64,000 bases of DNA from Staphylococcus haemolyticus (GTDB taxonomy: Bacteria > Bacillota > Bacilli > Staphylococcales > Staphylococcaceae), in NCBI RefSeq assembly GCF_006094395.1, contig NZ_CP035291.1, positions 744,001 to 808,000 on the forward strand. Reading direction: 5' to 3'. Positions 19,841-31,649 of this stretch are shown here, piece by piece. The position numbers and the translations under genes are program-made. The notes below the pieces were generated by a model. That model saw only the letters and a list, made by a program, of their open reading frames with translations. It did no database searches and was not told the DNA's origin. Every line of letters begins with the position of its first letter. The stretch's first letter is position 1.

Positions 19841-20377
19841 ATGAGTCGTGTTGGTAAGAAAATTATTGACATCCCTAGCGACGTTACAGTAACTTTTGAT
19901 GGTCATACTGCTACTGTAAAAGGTCCTAAAGGTGAATTAACTAGAACATTTAACGAAAGAATGACTTTCAAACAAGAAGAAAACACTATCGAAGTTGTAA
20001 GACCTACTGAGTCTAAAGAAGATAGAACAGTTCATGGTACAACTCGTGCTTTATTAAATAATATGGTACAAGGTGTTTCTCAAGGTTTCGAAAAAACACT
20101 TGAGCTTGTTGGTGTAGGTTACCGTGCTCAAATGCAAGGTAGTGACTTAGTATTAAACGTTGGTTACTCTCACCCTGTTGAAATTAAAGCTGAAGATGGC
20201 ATTACTTTCGCAGTAGAGAAAAACACAACTGTTAGAGTATCTGGTGTATCTAAAGAACAAGTTGGAGCAATTGCTTCTAACATCCGTTCAGTAAGACCTC
20301 CAGAACCTTACAAAGGAAAAGGTATCCGTTACCAAGGTGAATATGTTCGCCGTAAAGAAGGTAAAACAGGTAAATAA
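19841..20377 (+). CDS. rplF: 50S ribosomal protein L6
   Basis: 178 residues. Two repeated domains; conserved [15 protein letters not shown] start and the [20 protein letters not shown] signature at the end. Located near the factor-binding site of the large subunit. Confidence 0.97.
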
Positions 20378-20408
20378 TAGATAACTCTCTTAAGAAAGGA
20401 GTAATACA

Positions 20409-20771
20409 ATGATCAGTAAAATTGATAAAAACAAAGTGCGTTTGAAAAGACATGCTCGTGTGCGTACTAAATTATCAGGTACAGCTGAAAAACCACGTTT
20501 AAATGTATATCGTTCAAACAAACACATTTATGCACAAATTATCGATGATGTTAAAGGCGAAACTTTAGTTCAAGCTTCATCAAAAGATAAAGATATCGCA
20601 AGTGATTCAACTTCTAAAGTAGATTTAGCTACTAAAGTAGGCGAAGCAATTGCTAAAAAAGCATCAGACAAAGGTATTAAAGAAATCGTATTTGATCGTG
20701 GCGGTTACTTATACCATGGTCGTGTAAAAGCTTTAGCAGAAGCTGCTAGAGAAAGCGGATTAGAATTTTAA
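20409..20771 (+). CDS. rplR: 50S ribosomal protein L18
   Basis: 120 residues, with [20 protein letters not shown] and the closing [20 protein letters not shown]. It binds 5S rRNA together with L5. Confidence 0.97.
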   Translation: MISKIDKNKVRLKRHARVRTKLSGTAEKPRLNVYRSNKHIYAQIIDDVKGETLVQASSKDKDIASDSTSKVDLATKVGEAIAKKASDKGIKEIVFDRGGYLYHGRVKALAEAARESGLEF

Positions 20772-20791
20772 TTTAAAGGAGGGACAAATAC

Positions 20792-21292
20792 ATGGCTCGT
20801 AGAGAAGAAGAAACGAAAGAATTTGAAGAACGCGTTGTAACAATCAACCGTGTTGCTAAAGTTGTTAAAGGTGGTCGTCGTTTCCGTTTCACTGCATTAG
20901 TAGTAGTTGGAGACAAAAATGGTCGTGTAGGTTTCGGTACTGGTAAAGCTCAAGAGGTACCTGAAGCTATCAAAAAAGCTGTTGAAGCAGCTAAAAAAGA
21001 TTTAGTAGTTGTTCCACGTGTTGAAGGAACTACTCCTCACACTATCACTGGCCGTTATGGTTCAGGCAGCGTATTCATGAAACCAGCTGCACCTGGTACA
21101 GGAGTTATCGCTGGTGGTCCAGTTCGTGCCGTATTAGAATTAGCAGGTATCACTGATATCTTAAGTAAATCATTAGGATCTAACACACCAATTAATATGG
21201 TTCGTGCTACAATCAATGGTTTACAAAACCTTAAAAATGCTGAAGATGTTGCTAAATTACGCGGCAAATCAGTAGAAGAATTATATAATTAA
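20792..21292 (+). CDS. rpsE: 30S ribosomal protein S5
   Basis: 166 residues. Double-stranded-RNA-binding N-terminal domain ([20 protein letters not shown]) and the C-terminal S5 fold. The spectinomycin-contact loop around KVVKGG looks normal. Contributes to decoding accuracy. Confidence 0.97.
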   Translation: MARREEETKEFEERVVTINRVAKVVKGGRRFRFTALVVVGDKNGRVGFGTGKAQEVPEAIKKAVEAAKKDLVVVPRVEGTTPHTITGRYGSGSVFMKPAAPGTGVIAGGPVRAVLELAGITDILSKSLGSNTPINMVRATINGLQNLKNAEDVAKLRGKSVEELYN

Positions 21293-21308
21293 GGAGGGAA
21301 AATAGATA

Positions 21309-21488
21309 ATGGCTAAATTACAAATTACCCTCACTCGTAGTGTTATTGGTCGTCCTGAAACACAACGTAAAACTGTTGAAGCTTTAGGTCTTAAAAAGAC
21401 TAATAGTTCAGTAGTAGTTGAAGATAACCCTGCTATCCGTGGGCAAATCAACAAAGTTAGACACTTATTGACAGTAGAAGAAAAATAA
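21309..21488 (+). CDS. rpmD: 50S ribosomal protein L30
   Basis: A short 59-codon gene, ATG 21309 to TAA 21488, with AAGGAGGG ahead. The sequence begins [20 protein letters not shown] and ends [12 protein letters not shown], the standard bacterial L30. Its position between rpsE and rplO is the conserved one. Confidence 0.96.
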   Translation: MAKLQITLTRSVIGRPETQRKTVEALGLKKTNSSVVVEDNPAIRGQINKVRHLLTVEEK

Positions 21489-21507
21489 TTAAGGAGGTGC
21501 CTATATA

Positions 21508-21948
21508 ATGAAATTACATGAGTTAAAAGCAGCTGAAGGTTCACGTCGTGTACGTAACCGCGTTGGCCGTGGTGCTGGTTCTGGTAACGGTAAAACTAGT
21601 GGTCGCGGACAAAAAGGTCAAAAAGCACGTTCAGGTGGTGGCGTAAGACCTGGATTTGAAGGTGGACAATTACCTTTATTCCGTCGTTTACCAAAACGTG
21701 GTTTCACTAACATTAATCGTAAAGAATATGCTATTGTTAACTTAGACCAACTTAATAAATTTGAAGATGGTACTGAAGTAACTCCAGCTTTATTAGTTGA
21801 AACTGGTGTAGTTAAGAATGAAAAATCTGGTATCAAAGTACTAGGTAATGGCTCACTTGATAAAAAATTGACAGTGAAAGCTCATAAATTCTCAGCTTCA
21901 GCAGTAGAAGCAATTGATGCAAAAGGTGGAGCACACGAGGTGATCTAA
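21508..21948 (+). CDS. rplO: 50S ribosomal protein L15
   Basis: 146 residues. Glycine/arginine-rich N-terminus ([20 protein letters not shown]) that threads into 23S rRNA, then a globular domain. Its stop overlaps the secY start by one base. Confidence 0.97.
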   Translation: MKLHELKAAEGSRRVRNRVGRGAGSGNGKTSGRGQKGQKARSGGGVRPGFEGGQLPLFRRLPKRGFTNINRKEYAIVNLDQLNKFEDGTEVTPALLVETGVVKNEKSGIKVLGNGSLDKKLTVKAHKFSASAVEAIDAKGGAHEVI

Positions 21949-23240
21949 TGTTTCAAACGCTTGTGAGCTTCTTTAAAACTAAAGAAGTTCGAAACAAGAT
22001 TTTCTTTACCTTAGCAATGTTAGTTATATTCAAAATAGGAACTTACATTCCGGCTCCAGGAGTTAACCCTGAGCCTTTTGAACGACAAGGTTCTGATCAA
22101 GGAGTCGCCGCTCTTCTTAATACGTTTGGTGGCGGAGCCTTAAAGAACTTTTCAATATTTGCTATGGGCATCATGCCCTACATCACCGCATCTATCGTAA
22201 TGCAATTACTACAAATGGATATTGTTCCGAAATTCTCTGAATGGGCGAAACAAGGTGAAGTAGGTAAAAGAAAGCTTAGCAATGTAACACGTTATTTCGC
22301 TATCATTTTGGCTTTTATACAGTCAATTGGTATGGCATTCCAATTTAATAACTATTTAGGTGGTAAATTAATTATTCACCAATCTATTATGAGTTATTTA
22401 TTGATTGCCGTTGTTTTAACAGCAGGAACTGCATTTCTAATTTGGCTTGGTGATCAAATCACTCAATTCGGAGTTGGTAATGGTATTTCTATCATTATCT
22501 TTGCAGGTATTTTATCAACTTTGCCTTCATCAATTATTCAATTCGTGCAACAAGCATTCGTTGGTAATGATGATACTACGTTGGCATGGTTAAAAGTTAT
22601 TGGTTTAATTGTAGGATTAGTTTTACTTACAATTGGTGCTATTTATGTACTAGAAGCGAAACGTAAAATTCCTATCCAATATGCTAAAAAACAGTCTGCA
22701 CAAAGATTAGGATCACAAGCAACTTATCTACCTTTAAAAGTTAACTCTGCAGGGGTAATTCCAGTAATCTTTGCGATGGCATTTTTCCTATTGCCAAGAA
22801 CATTAACATTGTTCTTCCCTAAAGCTGATTGGGCGCAAACTATATCTGAATATGCTAACCCTTCAAACACTTACGGCATGATTGTTTATGTAGTATTAAT
22901 TATTGCATTTACGTATTTCTATGCCTTTGTTCAAGTTAATCCTGAAAAAATGGCTGATAACTTGAAGAAACAAGGTAGTTACGTTCCAGGTATAAGACCT
23001 GGTGAACAAACTAAAAAATATATTACTAAAGTACTTTATCGCTTAACTTTTGTCGGCTCTATTTTCTTAGCAGTCATTGCGATATTACCAATATTAGCGA
23101 CTAAGTTCATGAGTTTACCTCAATCAATACAAATTGGTGGTACAAGTTTATTAATCGTAATTGGTGTTGCAATTGAAACTATGAAATCACTTGAAGCTCA
23201 AGTGAGTCAAAAAGAATATAAAGGCTTTGGTGGTAGATAA
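21948..23240 (+). CDS. secY: Protein translocase subunit SecY
   Basis: 430 residues with ten membrane segments, the channel-forming subunit of the Sec translocon in the cytoplasmic membrane. Seen: [15 protein letters not shown] in the first loop, [33 protein letters not shown], and the cytoplasmic arginine-containing loop [18 protein letters not shown] used by SecA and ribosomes. The ATG overlaps the rplO stop, so membrane-protein export is coupled to ribosome synthesis. Confidence 0.97.
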   Translation: MFQTLVSFFKTKEVRNKIFFTLAMLVIFKIGTYIPAPGVNPEPFERQGSDQGVAALLNTFGGGALKNFSIFAMGIMPYITASIVMQLLQMDIVPKFSEWAKQGEVGKRKLSNVTRYFAIILAFIQSIGMAFQFNNYLGGKLIIHQSIMSYLLIAVVLTAGTAFLIWLGDQITQFGVGNGISIIIFAGILSTLPSSIIQFVQQAFVGNDDTTLAWLKVIGLIVGLVLLTIGAIYVLEAKRKIPIQYAKKQSAQRLGSQATYLPLKVNSAGVIPVIFAMAFFLLPRTLTLFFPKADWAQTISEYANPSNTYGMIVYVVLIIAFTYFYAFVQVNPEKMADNLKKQGSYVPGIRPGEQTKKYITKVLYRLTFVGSIFLAVIAILPILATKFMSLPQSIQIGGTSLLIVIGVAIETMKSLEAQVSQKEYKGFGGR

Positions 23241-23909
<669 letters not shown>

Positions 23910-24010
23910 ATCAACTTAATACGGTCTAGATTTATGTGAATTTGATTAGGTTTCTCTGGCAAGAATTAATTTTCTGAGTGTCGAATGACGATAATAATTC
24001 CCGCATTTTG

Positions 24011-24039
24011 TTAAACTTATTTTAACTAGTCACTATATT
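24011..24039 (+). promoter_or_regulatory. Possible internal promoter before infA
   Basis: TTAAAC, 17 bases, TATATT, in a 198-base gap between adk and infA that otherwise holds no gene. A second TTGACG is at about 24066 but lacks a good -10. It would allow infA-rpmJ-rpsM-rpsK-rpoA-rplQ to be made apart from the spc genes. Confidence 0.4.
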
Positions 24040-24107
24040 AGATTCGTATCGTTGAAGTTGTCTATTGACGATTACCTTACTATTGTAAAAAGGGAGGAAG
24101 TTAATCA

Positions 24108-24326
24108 ATGGCGAAACAAGATGTAATTGAATTAGAAGGTACAGTATTAGATACTTTACCAAATGCTATGTTTAAAGTAGAATTAGAAAATGGTCATGAG
24201 ATTTTAGCTCACGTAAGTGGTAAAATTAGAATGAATTATATTCGTATTCTACCTGGCGACAAAGTAACTGTAGAAATGTCTCCGTATGATTTATCACGCG
24301 GTAGAATTACTTATCGTTATAAATAA
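24108..24326 (+). CDS. infA: Translation initiation factor IF-1
   Basis: 72 residues, one S1/OB domain ([20 protein letters not shown] start, [14 protein letters not shown]). IF-1 blocks the A site during initiation. GGGAGGAAG lies before the ATG. Confidence 0.97.
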   Translation: MAKQDVIELEGTVLDTLPNAMFKVELENGHEILAHVSGKIRMNYIRILPGDKVTVEMSPYDLSRGRITYRYK

Positions 24327-24345
24327 TCGTCACTCCATAATATAG

Positions 24346-24471
<126 letters not shown>

Positions 24472-24493
24472 TAAAAGAGAGGTGTAAATATAT

Positions 24494-24859
24494 ATGGCAC
24501 GTATTGCAGGAGTAGATATCCCACGTGAAAAACGCATTGTTATCTCATTAACATATGTATATGGTATTGGTACTTCAACAGCTAAAAAAATCGTTGAAGA
24601 AGCTAACGTATCAGCAGACACACGTGTAAAAGATTTAACAGATGACGAATTAGGTCGTATTCGTGAAGTTGTTGACAGTTATAAAGTTGAAGGTGACTTA
24701 CGTCGTGAACAAAACTTAAACATTAAACGTTTAATGGAAATTTCTTCATACCGTGGTATCCGTCACCGTCGTGGTTTACCAGTTCGCGGTCAAAAAACAA
24801 AAAACAACGCTCGTACTCGTAAAGGCCCAGTTAAAACTGTAGCTAACAAGAAAAAATAA
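24494..24859 (+). CDS. rpsM: 30S ribosomal protein S13
   Basis: 121 residues. Helix-two-turn-helix-like N-terminal part ([17 protein letters not shown]) and the basic tail [20 protein letters not shown] that contacts the P-site tRNA. Confidence 0.97.
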   Translation: MARIAGVDIPREKRIVISLTYVYGIGTSTAKKIVEEANVSADTRVKDLTDDELGRIREVVDSYKVEGDLRREQNLNIKRLMEISSYRGIRHRRGLPVRGQKTKNNARTRKGPVKTVANKKK

Positions 24860-24881
24860 TAGGTAAAGGAGGCAAATATAA

Positions 24882-25271
24882 ATGGCACGTAAACAAGTAT
24901 CTCGTAAACGTAGAGTTAAAAAGAATATTGAAAATGGTGTGGCTCACATCCGTTCAACATTCAACAATACAATCGTAACTATCACTGATGAATTTGGTAA
25001 TGCTTTATCTTGGTCATCAGCTGGTGCATTAGGTTTCAAAGGATCTAAAAAATCAACACCATTCGCAGCTCAAATGGCTTCTGAAACTGCTTCAAAATCT
25101 GCAATGGAACATGGTTTAAAAACTGTTGAAGTAACAGTAAAAGGACCTGGACCAGGTCGTGAATCAGCTATCCGTGCATTACAATCAGCTGGTTTAGAAG
25201 TAACTGCAATCAGAGACGTTACTCCAGTACCTCATAACGGTTGTCGTCCACCAAAACGTCGTCGCGTCTAA
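24882..25271 (+). CDS. rpsK: 30S ribosomal protein S11
   Basis: 129 residues, conserved [20 protein letters not shown] and the end [17 protein letters not shown]. Forms the platform of the small subunit near the E site. Confidence 0.97.
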
Positions 25272-25354
25272 TTTATAATAGATTGTTATTGTTACAGGTC
25301 ACTGAGCGAAACAGTTTAAAATTAAGTCGACGTAATTAAGGAGGATTTTTGTAA

Positions 25355-26299
25355 ATGATAGAAATTGAAAAACCTAGAATTGAGACAATTGAAATTAGTG
25401 AAGATGCTAAATTCGGTAAGTTCGTTGTTGAACCACTAGAACGTGGCTACGGTACTACACTAGGAAACTCCTTACGTCGTATCCTACTATCTTCATTACC
25501 AGGTGCAGCCGTTAAGTACATTGAAATCGAAGGTGTTTTACACGAATTCTCAGCTATAGATAATGTTGTTGAAGATGTTTCTACAATTATTATGAACATC
25601 AAAAAATTAGCACTTAAAATCTATTCTGAAGAAGATAAAACATTAGAAATCGATGTTCGAGATGAAGGCGAAGTTACTGCAAGTGACATTACTCACGATA
25701 GTGATGTAGAAGTTCTAAATCCAGAACTTAAAATCGCAACAGTGTCTAAAGGTGGACATTTAAAAATTCGTCTAGTTGCTAACAAGGGTAGAGGTTACGC
25801 ATTAGCAGATCAAAATAATACTAGTGATTTACCAATCGGTGTAATTCCTGTTGATTCACTATACTCACCAGTTGAACGTGTTAACTATACAGTTGAAAAC
25901 ACACGTGTCGGTCAAAGTAGTGATTTTGATAAATTAACTTTAGATGTTTGGACTAATGGTTCAATCACTCCACAAGAGTCAGTATCATTAGCTGCTAAGA
26001 TTTTGACTGAACATTTAAATATTTTTGTAGGTCTTACAGATGAAGCTCAAAATGCTGAAATCATGATTGAAAAAGAAGAAGATCAAAAAGAAAAAGTACT
26101 TGAAATGTCTATTGAAGAATTAGACTTATCAGTACGTTCATACAACTGTTTAAAACGTGCAGGAATCAATTCAGTTCAAGAGTTAGCTGATAAATCTGAA
26201 GCTGATATGATGAAAGTTCGTAATTTAGGTCGTAAATCTCTAGAAGAAGTTAAATATAAATTAGAAGATTTAGGATTAGGATTAAGAAAAGAAGATTAA
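25355..26299 (+). CDS. rpoA: RNA polymerase alpha subunit
   Basis: 314 residues. The N-terminal dimerisation domain has [20 protein letters not shown]. The C-terminal domain (about 244-300, starting [16 protein letters not shown], with [14 protein letters not shown]) binds UP elements and regulators. The gene follows an 83-base spacer, longer than elsewhere in the operon. Confidence 0.97.
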   Translation: MIEIEKPRIETIEISEDAKFGKFVVEPLERGYGTTLGNSLRRILLSSLPGAAVKYIEIEGVLHEFSAIDNVVEDVSTIIMNIKKLALKIYSEEDKTLEIDVRDEGEVTASDITHDSDVEVLNPELKIATVSKGGHLKIRLVANKGRGYALADQNNTSDLPIGVIPVDSLYSPVERVNYTVENTRVGQSSDFDKLTLDVWTNGSITPQESVSLAAKILTEHLNIFVGLTDEAQNAEIMIEKEEDQKEKVLEMSIEELDLSVRSYNCLKRAGINSVQELADKSEADMMKVRNLGRKSLEEVKYKLEDLGLGLRKED

Positions 26300-26320
26300 T
26301 AAGTTAAAGGAGGTCAACTC

Positions 26321-26692
26321 ATGGGTTACAGAAAATTAGGTCGTACTTCTGATCAACGTAAAGCTATGTTACGTGACTTAGCTACTTCACTTATCGTTAG
26401 TGAGCGCATTGAAACTACAGAAGCTCGTGCAAAAGAAGTTCGTAGTGTTGTTGAGAAATTAATCACTTTAGGTAAAAAAGGAGATTTAGCTTCTCGTCGT
26501 AATGCTGCAAAAACATTACGTAATGTTGAAATCTTAAATGAAGATGAAACTACACAAACTGCACTTCAAAAATTATTCGGTGAAATTGCTGAACGTTACA
26601 CAGAACGTCAAGGTGGTTACACTCGTATTCTTAAAGTAGGTCCTCGTCGCGGAGACGGTGCTGAATCAGTTATCATCGAATTAGTAGATTAA
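26321..26692 (+). CDS. rplQ: 50S ribosomal protein L17
   Basis: 123 residues with [20 protein letters not shown] and the final [20 protein letters not shown]. Last gene of the ribosomal cluster, followed by a terminator. Confidence 0.97.
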   Translation: MGYRKLGRTSDQRKAMLRDLATSLIVSERIETTEARAKEVRSVVEKLITLGKKGDLASRRNAAKTLRNVEILNEDETTQTALQKLFGEIAERYTERQGGYTRILKVGPRRGDGAESVIIELVD

Positions 26693-26781
26693 TTCAAGAT
26701 ATAAATACACTAACTACTTATATGTAAAGCAAATGAGTGCAACGATAATGTTTGCCACATACAAATATTGTCTAGCTCAGA

Positions 26782-26852
26782 GTGCCCCATCAATTAAATA
26801 TATTTCAAAGCGTGAACTCAACTAAAATATGATGGGGTGCGCGCTTTTTTAT
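26782..26852 (+). terminator. Terminator of the ribosomal cluster
   Basis: The GTGCCCCATC arm pairs with GATGGGGTGC across a long loop that can also fold (AATATATT/AATATG), followed by GCGCTTTTTTATTTT. Confidence 0.75.
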
Positions 26853-27000
26853 TTTCAAAGAAGCAATTAGCTTCTATTCAACCAATAAATTATCATATAT
26901 AATACTAAGAACTCAAATGGTCATAGTTTATATTGAAAAATCGCATTAGTTGACCTAAATGAAAGCTTTTATTTAGTTTTTCAGTTTTAGTCATCCTTAA

Positions 27001-27052
27001 TAGGGGGCAGGACAATGGATTCGAAATGAATTCTGTCCGGTCCCTTTTTATT
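27001..27052 (+). terminator. Second hairpin with T-run before ecfA1
   Basis: GGGGCAGGACA...GGATTC pairs with GAATTCTGTCCGGTCCC, then TTTTTATTTT. It lies 85 bases ahead of ecfA1, so it either backs up the rplQ terminator or acts as an attenuator for the ecf-truA genes. Confidence 0.6.
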
Positions 27053-27137
27053 TTGAAAAAATGAAATAAAACAATAATATACATGCAATTCATATTCATG
27101 TAAACTATACTAGTACAAAGTTTTAGGAGGGATTCTA

Positions 27138-27950
27138 GTGGAGGCGAATAACACTAATATTATTGAACTTAAGCAAGTTGACTTTCAATATCAAGGCGAT
27201 GCAGCCTTCACATTAAATAATGTATCCTTTAAGATTCCTAAAAATCAATGGACTTCAATTGTTGGACATAATGGGTCAGGAAAATCAACAATAGCTAAAT
27301 TAATAGTTGGTATTGAAATTGCGACCAATGGTACGATTATTTTCAATCAATCACCTATCTCTAATAATGATTTCAAAGATATACGAGAACACGTTGGAAT
27401 TGTCTTCCAAAATCCAGAAAATCAATTTGTGGGTTCGATTGTCAAATACGATGTTGCGTTTGGTTTAGAGAACCACGCTGTTCCAACTGAAAAAATGAAA
27501 GAAATAGTAGCACAATCTATTAGTGACGTTGGAATGACCGATTATGCAGATAGTGAACCACATTCATTATCAGGAGGACAAAAGCAACGAGTAGCTATTG
27601 CAGGTGTATTAGCATTAAGTCCTTCAGTCATTATATTAGATGAAGCGACATCTATGTTAGACCCTCAAGCCAAGAAATCATTGATGAGTTTAATACAAGA
27701 AGTTAAAGCAACTAAAGATGTAACAATTATTTCGATTACTCATGACTTAACTGAGGCGCTTGAAGGCGATCATGTCATAGTAATGAACCAAGGGACAGTT
27801 TATAAAGAAGGAAATCCACAAACAATATTTAAAGATATAAAAATGTTACAAGAAATTGGATTAGATTTACCTTTCTCAATGAAAATCAATCAACTTTTAG
27901 GATTTGATGATCACTTTATTACTTACGAAGGGTTGGTCGAAAAGCTATGA
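27138..27950 (+). CDS. ecfA1: Energy-coupling factor transporter ATPase EcfA1
   Basis: 270 residues, GTG start after TAGGAGG. ABC ATPase with Walker [10 protein letters not shown] at 43-51, Q-loop [11 protein letters not shown], signature LSGGQKQR and Walker [10 protein letters not shown]. With EcfA2 and EcfT it forms the shared motor used by separate S components for vitamins and metals. It overlaps ecfA2 by four bases. Confidence 0.94.
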
Positions 27951-28810
27951 AAATTAAGTTTAATGATGTTACCTACACCTATCAACAGGGTACACCATAT
28001 GAGTATAAAGCGTTAGACCACATTAATTTAACTATTGAGCAGGGTAAATACTATGCAATTGTTGGACAAACTGGAAGTGGAAAATCAACTTTAATTCAGC
28101 ATTTCAATGGGTTATTAAAACCTACTAATGGCAATATTGAGCATGATGAACTTACGATTCATTCTAAAACTAAAGATAAATTTATTAGACCAATCAGACA
28201 AAAAGTTGGACTAGTATTTCAATTTCCTGAATCACAATTATTTGAAGATAATATTGAAAGAGAAATTGAGTTTGGACCTAAGAATTTTGGAATGAATGTT
28301 GAAGAAGTGAAAGAAAGAGCTTTTGATTTATTGTTAGAGTTAGGTTTTCCAAGAAATGTTATGTCTTTGTCACCATTCCAAATGTCTGGCGGCCAAATGC
28401 GTAAAATTGCAATTGTTTCAATCTTAGCTATGAACCCGGATGTCATTGTTTTAGATGAACCTACTGCTGGATTAGACCCAAAGAGCCGTCAACAAGTAAT
28501 GGAGCTATTTAAAGAAATACAACTAAAACAAAATAAAACAATCATACTTGTATCTCATGATATGAATGAAGTTGCGAAATATGCTGAAGAAATTATCGTG
28601 ATGAATGATGGAAATATTATCGAGCAAGACACACCAAAAGAGTTGTTTAGACAAGGTAGTAAACTTGAAGAGTGGCATATAGACTTACCAGATATTGTTC
28701 AGTTACAACGTGATATTGAAATTAAACATGGTATCAAATTTAAGACAATCGCACTTACTGAGAAGGAATTTGTAAGTATGTACCAGGAGTGGCAACATCA
28801 TGAAGAATAA
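27947..28810 (+). CDS. ecfA2: Energy-coupling factor transporter ATPase EcfA2
   Basis: 287 residues. Walker [12 protein letters not shown]-loop [13 protein letters not shown], signature [10 protein letters not shown] and Walker [13 protein letters not shown]. The second ATPase of the heterodimer. It overlaps ecfA1 by four bases and ecfT by eleven, a tight operon that implies fixed stoichiometry. Confidence 0.94.
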
Positions 28811-29606
28811 ATTAATTATAGGTAGATATTTACCTAATAACTCTGTAATTCATCAGCTAGATCCACGAGCTAAAGTTTTATTTGTATTTATGTTTATTAT
28901 TTTAATATTTTTTGCTCATTCTTTTGCAACGTTTGGGTGGATTATTTTATTAATTTTAATGTTTATGTTTTTAGCGAAGATTAAATTATGGTTTTTAATT
29001 AAAGGATTAACACCAATATTTATTTTTACTATATTCACATTCTTCATGCATATCTTCTTCACACACGGTGGTACAAGATTAGTTGATTTTGGAATTATTA
29101 AAATTGATAGTGCTGGTATTTTAGAAGGTATCTTTATTTCATTACGTCTCATCACAATTGTTATGGTTGCAACAATAATGACGCTATCAACGAGCCCAAT
29201 CGATTTAACAGATGCTTTTGAAAAATTGCTAACGCCATTAAAATGGTTTAAATTGCCTGTGCATCAATTAAGCATGATTATGTCAATCGCTTTAAGATTC
29301 ATTCCAACTTTAATGGATGAATTAGATAAAATCATACTAGCTCAAAAATCACGAGGTTCTGAGTTAAGTTCGGGTGGCTTAATGACACGTATAAAAGCAT
29401 TTCTTCCTTTAATGATTCCATTATTTATCTCAGCTTTTCAAAGAGCAGAGGAATTAGCAATTGCTATGGAAGTACGTGGTTATGATGCTAATGTAGAACG
29501 AACAAGTTATAGAAAGCTACAATGGCATATTGGGGACACGATGTGCTTAATAAGTATCATCCCAATAGCCATAGTATTATTAGTATTAAAATATATTGGA
29601 GTGTAA
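28800..29606 (+). CDS. ecfT: Energy-coupling factor transmembrane protein EcfT
   Basis: 268 residues. Hydrophobic segments at the N-terminus ([18 protein letters not shown]) and middle, then the cytoplasmic coupling helices with the two conserved short motifs KSRGSE and EVRGYD that contact the ATPases. It is the scaffold of the ECF complex. No S component gene is adjacent, as expected for group II ECF systems. Confidence 0.93.
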   Translation: MKNKLIIGRYLPNNSVIHQLDPRAKVLFVFMFIILIFFAHSFATFGWIILLILMFMFLAKIKLWFLIKGLTPIFIFTIFTFFMHIFFTHGGTRLVDFGIIKIDSAGILEGIFISLRLITIVMVATIMTLSTSPIDLTDAFEKLLTPLKWFKLPVHQLSMIMSIALRFIPTLMDELDKIILAQKSRGSELSSGGLMTRIKAFLPLMIPLFISAFQRAEELAIAMEVRGYDANVERTSYRKLQWHIGDTMCLISIIPIAIVLLVLKYIGV

Positions 29607-29610
29607 TACA

Positions 29611-30414
29611 GTGCGTATACTTGTTAATATTTCTTATCAAGGAAGTCAATTTCTAGGGTTTCAAATTCAACAGCAAGGAAGAACTGTGCAACAACAATTT
29701 GAAAAGATATTGAAGCGTATGCATCGGAGACATGTTCGCATTCATCCTTCTAGTCGTACAGACAGAGGTGTACATGCGTATGAACAATTTTTTCATTTTG
29801 ATACAGACTTAAATATTGAACCAAAGCAATGGAAGTATGCGATGAATAGTGCTTTACCTGATGATATTTACGTCAAAGAAGTTCAACAAGTCGATGATCA
29901 TTTTCATTGTCGTTATGACTGTCTAGGTAAGCGATATCGTTATAAAGTATATCAAGCAACGCATCGTAATCCTTTTGAAAGTGGCTTAAAGACATTTATT
30001 AAGGAAAATTTAGATTATTCTAAGATGAATGAAGCTGCAAAACATTTCATTGGAACACATGATTTTACAGGATTCTGCTCTCAAAAGACTGAAGTCGAAA
30101 GCAGAGTACGTACGGTATATCAAAGTGAAATCATTCAAACAAATGAAGGGTTTGACTATGTTGTAACAGGGTCAGGGTTTTTATATAATATGGTTCGTGT
30201 GTTAGTAGCGTTTCTAATTGAAGTAGGAAAAGGTAAACGTCATCCAAGTGAAGTGCCAACGCTATTAAATGAAAAGAATAGAGATAATGTACCATTTACA
30301 GCACCTGCAGAAGGTCTCTATTTAGAGAAGATATATTTAGCAGAAAACGACTTAATAACAGACTTTGGAAACAATATTAAAATTCATCGTAAAAAATCAT
30401 TACAAAATGACTAA
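29611..30414 (+). CDS. truA: tRNA pseudouridine(38-40) synthase
   Basis: 267 residues from GTG 29611; an in-frame TTG at 29596 lies inside the ribosome site TTGGAG. Conserved [19 protein letters not shown] start and the catalytic aspartate D51 in [10 protein letters not shown]. It converts U38-U40 of tRNA anticodon arms to pseudouridine. It starts four bases after the ecfT stop, so it belongs to the ecf transcript. Confidence 0.94.
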   Translation: MRILVNISYQGSQFLGFQIQQQGRTVQQQFEKILKRMHRRHVRIHPSSRTDRGVHAYEQFFHFDTDLNIEPKQWKYAMNSALPDDIYVKEVQQVDDHFHCRYDCLGKRYRYKVYQATHRNPFESGLKTFIKENLDYSKMNEAAKHFIGTHDFTGFCSQKTEVESRVRTVYQSEIIQTNEGFDYVVTGSGFLYNMVRVLVAFLIEVGKGKRHPSEVPTLLNEKNRDNVPFTAPAEGLYLEKIYLAENDLITDFGNNIKIHRKKSLQND

Positions 30415-30420
30415 ATTGCA

Positions 30421-30449
30421 TTGACAAACGGAGCTATAAAATATAACAT
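30421..30449 (+). promoter_or_regulatory. Sigma-A promoter of rplM-rpsI
   Basis: Consensus -35 TTGACA (30421-30426), 17 bases, -10 TAACAT (30444-30449). It begins six bases after the truA stop and yields a leader of about 210 bases. Confidence 0.8.
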
Positions 30450-30536
30450 AGTTAACGGTATTGTTTTATATCCACCCCATGATAAGCCCCGGAAACTTAT
30501 TGTGTTACAAGATATATAAGCAAATTATACAGGAAT

Positions 30537-30657
30537 AAAATAAATGAACATTTACGCTTTGAAAATCGTAACAGAATGAATAGATTGCAGGCCTCGTTCG
30601 TAGGTTCGACTGCGATACGTACCTGTAATCTAAAACGAAGCATTTATTTTTAGGAGG
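30537..30657 (+). promoter_or_regulatory. L13-type ribosomal leader RNA
   Basis: The outer stem AAAATAAATG (30537-30546) / CATTTATTTT (30641-30650) is perfect. An inner stem AGATTGCAGG (30582-30591) / CCTGTAATCT (30622-30631) has one G-U pair. The ribosome site TAGGAGG follows immediately. Placement before rplM matches the known Firmicute L13 leader, thought to bind L13 and control its own operon. Confidence 0.75.
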
Positions 30658-30666
30658 ACAATTATT

Positions 30667-31104
30667 ATGCGTCAAACATTTATGGCAAATGAATCAAACA
30701 TTGAGCGCAAATGGTATGTTATTGATGCTGAAGGCCAAACATTAGGTCGTTTATCATCTGAAGTAGCATCTATCTTACGCGGTAAAAATAAAGTAACTTA
30801 TACACCACACGTTGACACTGGTGATTATGTAATCATCATTAACGCTGCTAAAATCGAATTAACTGGTAAAAAAGAATCAGATAAAATTTATTATCGTCAC
30901 TCAAACCACCCAGGCGGTATCAAATCAGTTACAGCTGGTGAGTTAAAACGTAACAATCCAGAACGTTTACTTGAAACTTCAATCAAAGGTATGTTACCAA
31001 GTTCACGTTTAGGTGAAAAACAAGGTAAAAAATTATTTGTATATGGTGGCGCTGAACATCCACACGCTGCACAACAACCAGAAAACTACGAGTTACGTGG
31101 TTAA
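30667..31104 (+). CDS. rplM: 50S ribosomal protein L13
   Basis: 145 residues. [20 protein letters not shown] start and the signature [20 protein letters not shown]. An early assembly protein; probably the ligand of the leader just upstream. Confidence 0.97.
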   Translation: MRQTFMANESNIERKWYVIDAEGQTLGRLSSEVASILRGKNKVTYTPHVDTGDYVIIINAAKIELTGKKESDKIYYRHSNHPGGIKSVTAGELKRNNPERLLETSIKGMLPSSRLGEKQGKKLFVYGGAEHPHAAQQPENYELRG

Positions 31105-31123
31105 TTAGAAGGAGGAAATTACA

Positions 31124-31516
31124 TTGGCACAAGTTGAATATAGAGGCACAGGCCGTCGTAAAAACTCAGTAGCACGTGTACGTTTAGTACCAGGTGAAGG
31201 TAATATCACAGTTAACGAACGTGACGTACGTGAGTACTTACCATTCGAATCATTAATCTTAGACTTAAACCAACCATTTGATGTTACAGAAACTAAAGGT
31301 AACTATGATGTATTAGTTAACGTACACGGTGGTGGTTTCACTGGACAAGCACAAGCTATCCGTCACGGAATCGCACGTGCATTATTAGAAGCAGATCCTG
31401 AATACAGAGGTTCTTTAAAACGCGCAGGTCTATTAACTCGTGACCCACGTATGAAAGAACGTAAAAAACCAGGTCTTAAAAAAGCACGTCGTTCTCCACA
31501 ATTCTCAAAACGTTAA
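31124..31516 (+). CDS. rpsI: 30S ribosomal protein S9
   Basis: 130 residues, TTG start seven bases after [26 protein letters not shown] and the tail [12 protein letters not shown], whose last Lys/Arg touches the P-site tRNA. Paired with rplM as in most bacteria. Confidence 0.97.
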   Translation: MAQVEYRGTGRRKNSVARVRLVPGEGNITVNERDVREYLPFESLILDLNQPFDVTETKGNYDVLVNVHGGGFTGQAQAIRHGIARALLEADPEYRGSLKRAGLLTRDPRMKERKKPGLKKARRSPQFSKR

Positions 31517-31567
31517 TTGCCAAAGCTGTTGCGAATTTATTCGCTTACAGATTTGGAACGTTCAAAG

Positions 31568-31596
31568 CACTTCTCAACTTTGAGAAGTGTTTTTTT
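31568..31596 (+). terminator. Terminator after rpsI
   Basis: Nine-base-pair stem CACTTCTCAA / TTGAGAAGTG followed by seven T. Confidence 0.88.
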
Positions 31597-31605
31597 GTAT
31601 GCAAT

Positions 31606-31638
31606 AAAAGCTAGAGATTCATAAAACCTCTAGCTTTT
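31606..31638. terminator. Terminator after the sirtuin gene
   Basis: AAAAGCTAGAG pairs with CTCTAGCTTTT around a short loop. It lies just past the sirtuin stop on the minus strand. Confidence 0.7.
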
Positions 31639-31649
31639 GAACTTTATAT

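Larger units (their letters stand above)
26693..27137 (+). other. 445-base intergenic region between rplQ and ecfA1
   Basis: I see no convincing gene. It contains two hairpins (listed separately) and AT-rich DNA. A -10-like TATACT lies just before the ecfA1 ribosome site but lacks a good -35. A 64-codon frame on the minus strand has no ribosome site or family features. Confidence 0.6.

Noticed and set aside
26905..27099. 64-codon minus-strand frame in the rplQ-ecfA1 gap
   Set aside because: No ribosome site, and it spans the terminator-like hairpin at 27001-27052; composition is not protein-like.
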